A stretch of DNA of 64,000 bases from Thelonectria olida (taxonomy: Eukaryota; Ascomycota; Sordariomycetes; Hypocreales; Nectriaceae), in the NCBI GenBank assembly GCA_020736575.1, contig JAGPYM010000006.1, positions 1,860,001 through 1,924,000 on the forward strand, in the 5' to 3' direction. A program made the translations under genes and the position numbers. Of this stretch, positions 56,405 through 64,000 are shown in pieces. Positions within the stretch are counted from its first letter, which is position 1. The number at the start of each line of letters is the position of its first letter. Under the pieces are notes generated by a model. It saw only the letters and a program-made list of their open reading frames with translations, made no database searches and was not told the origin of the DNA.

Positions 56405-57580
56405 GTCCCGAAGCGGATCACTTGCTTCTGACACGACTTGATGGAAAAGCAACGGGCTTGTCTCCCCGTTGCAACGATGATGGATTCACGCAAGATTATT
56501 CTCATGATGATGCAGGGCATCTCGCATTTGACACCACTCCCCCCTTGTGTGAAAAGTATCACAACCTCCCAAGCGAAAACGTTTTCCTGTCACGACAACG
56601 TACTTAATGGCGCCATCATGACGGATTCTGTCGTTTTTCGCATCACCTGGCGTTTCATTCCTTCGCCGGGTCTTTTCATTATCAGGCCTCGCGAATGAGC
56701 TGCTCTATTTTCTGTTTTATATTTTGTTTTGGGCCCGACGCCGCAAAAAGACCCCGGTGTATGTCTGTTTGAGAAGAACAAGAATGTTCTCTCATGCATA
56801 TCCTTTTTTTTTCCCGCTTGTTTTTAGTTCCTCCATCGAGTTTCTTTGTTGTTTAAAAGGGATGGACCCTGTGCTTGGGCACTTTGGGATTCCCCTCTCA
56901 GGTTCGTTTTTGTGGAAAGCCCTAGGATAATGGGAGGCTGCGGGAGGGCATAGGGTTGATACCGGAAGGAAGGGACAAGTGCAAGGGATGGATTGATTGA
57001 ATTACTCTGGCGTTGAGGAATTGGCTTGGGCGTTATCGATGTACTTTACATAGGGATGAGGCAGACCGCCTCGGACAGGGTCCTTCAACGACGCCATTTT
57101 CCTTGTTCAAATGCTGTTTCTGATGCCTGATGAATCATGTGATTGGTAATTATATGTGTGTCAAGCCTTCTACATATAGAGCTCTACATTTTGTGCTAAT
57201 CGTCGACTTCTTCATTTGTTGTTCGGGCAAGCATACTGCTCATGATGATTGGGTCTCCCGGTTATCACAAGTTCTGGGTTTACACTCTACGTTGTTTCAG
57301 CTTTCAAGGCAGCGTCATTCGAAAAGCCGATTTGATGATAAAATTAAGATAGTAAATTATGCCGTAGTGGTGATATATCTATGTGTCCAAAAATGGTTCT
57401 CGTATGCTCAATGAATTCTTCAATGGTAACCCCCTTTGCTCTTCGTCAAGAAACGCCTCCCAAGTCCTTCATAGGTATTAGGTATCAGAAATTTACTTTA
57501 AAAACGAGTGTCGTGATCGAGTCTTGTTGCCATGTTTTGTCTTTTGTCTTTGCCTGCTGAAATCGACCGGGTTGATCAGA
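56405..57580. other. Convergent 3' flank between ASE1 and the peroxidase gene
   Basis: 1.2 kb of T-rich and mixed DNA. Short ORFs here carry no recognisable domain. It should contain both 3' UTRs. Confidence 0.45.
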
Positions 57581-58938
57581 TTACCAGGAGAAGCCTCCCC
57601 ACTTGTTGCGCTGGCGACGAGGGCGGGTGTTTGTGTACCCGGGGATCTTGTTTTCGGGCGTCGAGATGGCATCGCCGTTCTCGACCTCATAGGACACGTC
57701 CTTTGACTTTTGCGAGTAGTCATCGCTGTCGAGCCACTTGTTCAGGCGGCCTTGGTCCTTCCAGCCGCTGCCCTTGTTACCGCCCCACGGTTGGGGGAGC
57801 ACCTTTGTGCACTCGGTGAGCTGGTTGATGTTGTTGACGCCGAGGAGGCTCAGGCGGATGTACTCGCGAGCGTAGTCCTAAAGGGATTCGATGTTAGTCG
57901 TCTGTTTCTTGGGAGTTGAGGAAAGGAGGCAAGACTTACATCGTTCCAGAGACCTTGACCACCCTGTCCGGCAAAGGCCTGGAAGGCAGGGCTTGTTCGG
58001 GGATGCTTGGAGAGGGCGATGTCACTGGGGAACATGTAGACTCTCTCAGGGGTAGCAGCGATGCCGAGAGTCTGCTGGTAATAGAGGACATCCCAGACAC
58101 CAGGTGTGCTGTCCTGGGGATCACCAGCACGAGTCTTGTTGACAAAGTTCTGCTGAGACGTAGTGTGGGCGCCGAGCAGGGCAATGAGGCCATCGGGGCC
58201 AATCGTCTTGTCCATGAACAGCTGGATCAGAGTGTCGGCATCAGAGAAGACGCTGGGAAGCAAGTTCGGGGGGGATGGGTTGGAGCTGTCGGGGCGGCCA
58301 ACCCAAGAGCGCACGCGGGGACCGAGTGGGCACACAACTGTGGCGATGTTGGCACCCATCTGGATGAGGTCGGCATAGGTGATAGAGTCGAAGCCAAGGT
58401 CGTCATGGTACTTCTTGTACACGGCCTGGTACTTGTCGCCCATGGCCGAGATGCCGCTGTTCTCGACGCGAGAGAGCTCGCCCGCCAGGATGATGGAGCC
58501 ATCAGCACCGCCACCGGCCTCCTCGTTGGCGAGGGTCCAAGTGGCAGCGTCGTGGAAGCCCATTCGGATGGCGTAGCGAGCCCACTTGGAGCAACGGCCA
58601 GAGCGGCCGCGGAAGAGCTCCTCGAGCTCGTCCGAGATGTACTTCCACACACAGCACGTGTCTTTGCGGCAGCGGCGCGAATCGCGGTTGGGCACGTTCC
58701 AGTAGGTGTCACGGCCCTGGGGATTCCCCTGTCCCGAGAGGATGTTCTTGATGTCGCGACCGGAAGAGCTCAGCTTCCACCACTTGAGGCCGCGGAGGTC
58801 GCCGAGCAGCTGGTTGGAGTCGAAGCTATCGTAGTCGTAGCTTCGCTCGGTGAGTTCCTGGATTTTTGCCTCCATCTTGGGATGAGCGTTGGAGCCAAGG
58901 GCAGCAAGCGCCGTTAGGAAGAGGGAGTTGAGCTTCAT
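57581..58938 (-). CDS. Secreted class II (ligninase-like) heme peroxidase
   Basis: Minus-strand exons 58938..57940 and 57877..57581 give about 431 residues. The signal peptide is MKLNSLFLTALAALGSNA. The distal heme pocket is RMGFHDAATW (Arg125, Phe128, His129), followed by the calcium site GGGADGSI. The proximal side has LIALLGAHTTSQQ (His258). Several cysteines (CRKDTCC, RC near 116, VVCPLGP) fit the disulfides of class II secreted fungal peroxidases. The last exon adds CTKVLPQPWGGNKGSGWKDQ and a basic tail ending PRRQRNKWGGFSW. It would use H2O2 to oxidise phenolics. Neither the Mn-binding acids nor an exposed catalytic Trp could be assigned by eye, so it should not be called a true lignin peroxidase. 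Confidence 0.88.
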
Positions 58939-61900
58939 AGTCGAGGTTGCTTATTAGATATACAATCGAGAGATAGTTGAGAGTAAGAAGAGAAAGCGGT
59001 GTTATAGAAGGCAAGTGTTGAGCGAGCAGGTGAGCCGAAGCAAGTCGGTAAAGTCAGTAGCGAGTGACGAGAGAACAAAACAGGTATTGAGAAAAGAAGA
59101 ATAAGAAGAAGAGGTTATCCGGAAAGAAGAAAAAGATGACAAGAGTATTGTGAGAAGAGAGGGTTGGCGAGGGTTGATATAGGAAGCAGTCTACCACTGA
59201 GTAAACAGACCAACGAGGAGGCAAAGAGGTGCGCTGACCAGACCAGGATTGTCAACTAGTTGCCAGCGAGTGACCAGGCTCTCTCATGGCCTCCCTTCTC
59301 AACCATTGCCCATCCGGCATCTCAGTTCCACGAGCCCTGGTCGAAAGGGCGATAAAGATGCAGCCCCTGGTCCCTGACGCTAAAGTCGGGGCTATCGTGG
59401 GGAGGCACAAGCCATGATGGACCGTGGACGGGCTGTTGACCAGGGGGGAAGACCGAGAGAGGAGTCTTTTGGGGTGTTTATTGAGAGACCCATGCGGAAT
59501 GGAGGGAGGTCATGGTGGTGCCGAGATCCCAGAGGCGATCTTCTCTCTTTCAAGTTTGAAGTTGAAGAGGCTGAAGAGCCTCGAGGCGGTAGCCATTGAT
59601 GCTACATATTCTGTCCTCTGGTTAGTAGATGAATTGTCCAGGATCTGACTCGTGTTTGTTTTGTAGGAATATGTTGTATTGTTAGTTACCCCTTTGACTG
59701 ACTGAAGAAGAAGAAAAAGAAGAAGGAAACGCTTGACGCCAGAACGGGAAGACGCTCGCAGCTCATTTCCTGATTCGGCAATTCGTGGTGCCTCAATTTA
59801 TGGCCGTGTACGTGCCCTTTCAGTAGTTGGGCTCACAGGCCTGCTGACGATCAAGGGACAAGTCATTGGGAATGATATCGCGGACAATAACATGTCAGAC
59901 CTGTCAGGAAGGAAACAACTCTCCGTTGTCAGTGTCAGTGCCACAGGTCGCAATCAATCCGTACGGCGAACGGTGAGGTCGTCTATCCAAGTGCAGATAC
60001 GAGGTTGCCACGGCCTTGATCAGTTTCACGTCTAGGAATCCAAGTCTGAGAATCTGAACAACTCATAGTCTATCTTTGTCGTCGCCAACACAAGACAAAG
60101 AAGTGACGCGCATGCGGCCTGCATCTCTCCCCGCTCTCACCGGAAGATGAAGCTGGCCATTCCCGCATGCCTCGCCGTCACCGTCCACGTCAAGGGGAGC
60201 ACCGCCAAGCTAGCAGCGCTGAACTGCCGCTGTTCCTGAACGTTACCCGTCTTGGCAAGGCGGGCAGCCTGTGGAGGGGCGGGTTGGTAAAGGCCGGCCG
60301 AGAAGCGCGTGGGTGACTACGGCTCGCCAAGGCCGAGAGACATCTTGGCAATGGATGAAATGAGTGAGTGAAAGACTCGCGGAGTCGGGGGAGCAAAGTT
60401 GCAATAAGACAAAGTGCGCAAATAGACGCAAATGGGCCAATTCTCTCTCCCCCGATACGACCGCATATGCATCATGCAGGTACGAATATGCACCAGCAAC
60501 CCCGTTGATGAAACATTGTCGGTCTTTCGGCACCTGGCGAAAACACCCTCTCCACCACGACTACCACCACAACTCTATCCGCGATAACCATCATGAGAAG
60601 CCATTCCAGGACAAAGCAAACAGGCTAAACCAAGTCGAGAGAGAGCAACGAAGAAATGGGCCGGGATCAGGGGGGCAGATCAATGTCTCACATCATGTCC
60701 CCCCGGCCAAAGAAACATCGGCCCAATCATGGTGCCCTAAAAAGTAATACTAGGACCTAAATTTAACAGCAGGCGGTTTGAGGTGGCACTCAACTTCCCC
60801 AAACCCCTGATGGCAATATCGCAGTTGTGGCGTTTATTGCCGCTGGACAAGGAGACTGCGTACGAGGCTAGCAGAGGCAACGAGAAGCTGAAGAGACGGG
60901 CCTTAAATTACCTGTTAGCTTCCTCTAGTGACGGTGAGTCCAGCAGAAACCATGCGTGAAACAATCACGCTGCACGTCCAGGCACTTTTGCCTCACCTCC
61001 GAAGCGCAAGCTAAACAAGTTGAGGCCCGAGAAGCAGACCACAAATTATATCCCCGAGGCCCAGCGGCTCACTAACTACTGCAGCCCTTCAAAGTGCTTC
61101 GCCCACGATCCGATCTCCCGGCCTGCGCAATCGACCCCACAAGCCGATGGACGAAATGTCGACCTTCTGCAAATACTCGCAGACTTTGTGTATCAGGGTG
61201 CTGAGAAGCTGCGTTTGGACGTCAATTGACTTACTAAAGCTCGCCTTTTGTTCCTCTTCAAATGCACGCCGCAATTCTACTCCGCAGTATGCCATTCCGT
61301 CACGCCCGTTTGATCGATTCATCTCCTTCTTCTCGGACAGCCATCCATCCGTCTTACAACCTCCAACCCGACCCAACCACATCCCTCGAATTCTCACAAG
61401 TGATCTTCAGGACAAACATGATGCTGCAGGTTGAATTATTATACGAGCACCCTGAGATCCACATCTCGTAACCTTCTGCAAGTCGAATCCTGCGCTCCAC
61501 AACATTGACGGTGAGCTGCCTGTTTTCCAGTCCCATGCGTACATGATAATGCTGCATATTCTGCGCTGTGCTGGCAAAGGCTCGTAGCTGCTCCAACCAA
61601 AGTGTAGTATACGAATAGCCAACTTGAAATATCACTGCGTATCCTGACTCTCGGGCATCCCTGGTCTGGCGGTGCGGTGCGGCTTTGTACATCTCACCAT
61701 CCTGCAAGGTACAGGCTATCACATCACCGACACGAGGGACTCGGTACTCTGGCTGCTTTCAAAGCTGCACTGCGCCCAGTCCAGGCCACTTGAGCATCTC
61801 ACAGCAATAGTCCAGTAGGAGCTTCTATTTCGCTAATCGTCTAATTTAATTCCATCTCCAGCGCTATCAACACATGTAAATCTATACATGTAAAAAAGAA

Positions 61901-62071
61901 AAACACGCTATTTCTCTCCCGGAAGAGACGACCCAAGCCGTACTACAAGAAAAACGATGCTTCATAACACAGAAAAGAGGAGCGACCACGCCCAAGAGTG
62001 CCTTCACCGACAAGTATGAAGGACCTCCGACCCCCGAACATGCCTCCAATAGATGGCTCAAGGCCATGTTG
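58939..62071. other. 3.1-kb gene-poor interval upstream of the peroxidase
   Basis: Holds the peroxidase promoter (left end, purine-rich, about 59080-59160). The rest has only short ORFs without recognisable domains. A 122-codon minus-strand frame at 61354..61722 (phrases AVIFQVGYSYTTLWLEQLRA, MGLENRQLTVNVVERRI) looks protein-like but is unassigned. Confidence 0.45.
61354..61722 (-). CDS. Unassigned hypothetical frame
   Basis: 122 codons with reasonable amino-acid balance, for example VIFQVGYSYTTLWLEQLRAF and GLENRQLTVNVVERRIRLAE. No signal peptide, no recognised domain and no supporting splice or promoter signal. It may be a gene fragment or chance. Confidence 0.2.
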   Translation of the reverse strand: MIACTLQDGEMYKAAPHRQTRDARESGYAVIFQVGYSYTTLWLEQLRAFASTAQNMQHYHVRMGLENRQLTVNVVERRIRLAEGYEMWISGCSYNNSTCSIMFVLKITCENSRDVVGSGWRL

Positions 62072-62800
62072 TTACTCGTTAGACATGGTTGTAGTGCCCA
62101 AGTCCTGGGAAATGGACTGGCTGTAGTTGTCGCAGTCATCCATTATCCATTCAAGGATGCCCACTACCCGTCTGTTCCTGGTAATTCGTTCTCTAATGCG
62201 ATAGAAGCGTGCTTCGAGAGAAGTACTGAGATTTCCAAGGTGGAGAACACGCGTGTCTGAGCGACCCGTAGCTCGACTTTTAAGGCTGAGAACACGTTCT
62301 TTAATGTGGTCGATGCGTCCTTCGAGATCGGCAAGTCGCTTTTGGAAGGGGGGAATCAGCTGGGCCATCACCTGTTTCAAAGTGACAATCCGTTCTTTAA
62401 TGCGATCGATGGGCGCCCTAAGAGCGGCAAGTCGCTTTGTAAGACTGGCAGTCCGTTCTTCAATGCGATCGTGGTCTGCTTGTAAAGCGACAACTTGCTT
62501 CTCCAAGCTGAGAATACGGCCGCTACGCCGCCACATTTGAAATAAAGACACGGGGACCCAAGCCCATGCTAAGAAGGTCCACGAAGAAATTGGAGGGTAA
62601 ATGGACGACCAGAATCCAGGTGACTCATGCTCGGTGTAATTTGCAATGGAGAGACCATTTTCGGCCGCATTTTGAGGCGCGGGGATGATAATATCGTTCG
62701 GCTTCCGAGTGGTATAGTTGGGTTGATTAGAAAGAAGTTGGAGGATGAGGTGGGAGGGGTGAAGGGAGGTATCAGGCGGCGCGCGATACTCGCGACCCAT
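62072..62800 (-). CDS. Membrane-anchored coiled-coil protein with degenerate internal repeats
   Basis: A 242-codon intronless minus-strand ORF begins MGREYRAPPDTSLHPS. Residues about 70-95 (ISSWTFLAWAWVPVSLFQMW) form a single hydrophobic segment. After it comes a long amphipathic region with four related units: DHDRIEERTASLTKRL, APIDRIKERIVTLKQV, RIDHIKERVLSLKSR and EARFYRIRERITRNRR. The same periodicity shows in the DNA, where a 21-base block near TTCTTTAATGCGATCGATG recurs at about 62400, 62300, 62460 and 62190. This should form a coiled coil on one side of a membrane. No family was recognised. The start is an ATG, but expression is unproven. Confidence 0.55.
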   Translation of the reverse strand: MGREYRAPPDTSLHPSHLILQLLSNQPNYTTRKPNDIIIPAPQNAAENGLSIANYTEHESPGFWSSIYPPISSWTFLAWAWVPVSLFQMWRRSGRILSLEKQVVALQADHDRIEERTASLTKRLAALRAPIDRIKERIVTLKQVMAQLIPPFQKRLADLEGRIDHIKERVLSLKSRATGRSDTRVLHLGNLSTSLEARFYRIRERITRNRRVVGILEWIMDDCDNYSQSISQDLGTTTMSNE

Positions 62801-63032
62801 GGTGTATTCTTTTTAGAATTAGCTGGTGTAAAGAGAGGGAGTCGTTGGCGTTGATGAAGAAGAAGAAGAGATGAACGAAGGGAAAGGAATGGCGAAGATG
62901 GAGTGAATGAGATAGAGAGTGATTTTCTGATGGGAGGAACGCAACAATGGGAGGCAGATGCCACGACAAATGGAACGCAGTTGCCAAGATTAGACACCAC
63001 CAGTCGTTCCTCTCGACTCCTTCTACCGGCAA

Positions 63033-63981
63033 TTACAGCCCGTTCAACTTCCTCTCTCCTCTCACCAAAATACCCAACGACGTCCCCTCCCTTGTCCGGC
63101 ACGGCCTCCCCCCGCAAGCCTCCTGAATCGCCCGAATCGCGTACGAATGCACCGTCAACGACAGAAACTCTCCGTTAACATCGTTCCAGATCTGCTCCAA
63201 CGCCTTCTGCTTCCTCGCTTTATGCTCCTCGTCAGTCTCGAAATGCCCATCTCTCCCAAACGTGTCTACCTCCACGAACCCGTCCTCTAGCGTGTACTCG
63301 GGCCAGTTCTCGCGGATCCATGACCCAGGCCGTCGGAAGTCGCAAGTGTGCAGCGTCATGCGCTCGCGGAGGAGGTCTTTGACTTTGGGGTTGAAAGGCT
63401 GACTGTGCGCTTGCATGAGGGGTTTGAAGACCAGATCACTTGTTTGCAGACAGCGGGCGAGAGGGCTGGTATACAGGGTTTGAGGGAGGGGGGCGCCATC
63501 TTTAGCGACGAGATTGAGCCAGAAGGCGCTGAGGTCGTGGGCTTGTTGGATGCCGACATCAGTAAGATACGCATCGAACCACGTCTCTTTGTCGTCGCCA
63601 TTCAGAAACGACACCCGGGCCTACATCAAGGTTAGATGCTGAGAGGAGTCCAACACGGGGGAGTCAGTCACTCACATCCCACTCCTCAGTGCCGACTTCG
63701 GCATGCTTCTTGTTATGGTACCCGAACCCATGACGTGTCAAGTAGAGAACTTTGTAGACAACATGATCCGGAGATTCTTTGTTGAGCCACTTCACATAGG
63801 CAGCAAATCGGACCCAATCTCGCTGGTCTGGCGAGAGGGGATCGTCGGAGGGGTATTTGTGACCCGGGACAAGACCGAGATGAGGCTGAGTGGTGACCTT
63901 GAAGTCGACATATTGGGGTTCAAGATCGACGAGCTCGGTGAAGACGTCGGGGACGGTTGTAAAGGTCCACTTGGAAGCCAT
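63033..63981 (-). CDS. Histidine-phosphatase superfamily (phosphoglycerate mutase-like) protein
   Basis: Minus-strand exons 63981..63676 and 63620..63033 encode about 297 residues. VLYLTRHGFGYHNKKHAE gives the RHG motif with the phospho-accepting His84. LYTSPLARCLQTSDL, RERMTLHTCD and LTVHSYAIRAIQEAC supply the other conserved Arg, Glu and second His of the fold. This form is like yeast Pmu1 and its relatives rather than glycolytic mutase: the N-terminal extension before the RHG is long (about 80 residues). It is probably a cytosolic phosphatase of unknown substrate. The start codon lies 19 bp from the window edge, so its promoter is outside. Confidence 0.87.
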
Positions 63982-64000
63982 GATTATGATTCAAGTCTCT

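Noticed and set aside
57916..58917. 333-codon open frame antisense to the peroxidase
   Set aside because: It mirrors the peroxidase exon, which carries clear heme-pocket motifs. The antisense translation has no domain and reflects GC-rich codon use.
1..64000. CRISPR arrays, rRNA or intact transposons
   Set aside because: None seen: no regularly spaced direct repeats, no rRNA-like conserved blocks, no transposase or reverse-transcriptase motifs.

Overview
This 64 kb window is nuclear DNA of a filamentous ascomycete (Pezizomycotina), most likely a sordariomycete and possibly Hypocreales. The evidence is gene style and content. Introns are short (about 44-145 nt) with GT..AG ends and CTAAC-like branch sites. 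Genes have individual promoters on both strands and are not in operons. The families are fungal: a PTH11/rhodopsin-type receptor, a NIS1-type secreted effector, Zn2Cys6 regulators, Irs4, Ase1 and a class II secreted peroxidase. The order-level placement is inference; no species can be named.

Layout. 1-1026: 3' part of a rhodopsin-like membrane protein. 2.8-31.1 kb is a housekeeping stretch: DOT1 (H3K79 methyltransferase), ATG16 (-), VPS16, the FHA-RING ligase DMA1 behind about 4 kb of gene-free DNA, the alpha subunit of mitochondrial processing peptidase, a YML020W-like alpha/beta-hydrolase (-) divergent from RRP5, the secreted NIS1-like protein, and the EH-domain protein IRS4 (-). 31.6-34.1 kb: an extended SDR (-) divergent from a PEBP/Tfs1-like protein. 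34-44 kb is a decayed accessory segment around GLN4 (glutaminyl-tRNA synthetase, -). It holds relics of a branched-chain aminotransferase and an alcohol acetyltransferase on opposite sides of about 320 bp, and of an MFS monocarboxylate-type transporter. 44.2-52 kb: a transcription factor with two tandem Zn2Cys6 clusters, a P-loop GTPase with hydrophobic C-terminal segments, and a sulfatase. 54-64 kb: ASE1, a class II peroxidase (-), a membrane coiled-coil protein with internal repeats (-), and a histidine-phosphatase/PGM-family protein (-).

How the genes relate. ATG16 and VPS16 share one divergent promoter and both act in traffic to the vacuole. DMA1 and ASE1 both serve mitotic exit and the spindle. 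RRP5, GLN4, DOT1 and the MPP alpha subunit are core functions. The accessory genes (NIS1-like, peroxidase, sulfatase, double-cluster regulator, dead transporter, dead BCAT/AATase pair) suggest a plant- or litter-associated life with turnover of small metabolic clusters.

Two conserved genes (DOT1 near its 3' end, RRP5 near its start) each appear to lack a single base in a C or G run. This reads more like assembly error than biology. No tRNA, rRNA, CRISPR array or intact transposon was recognised.
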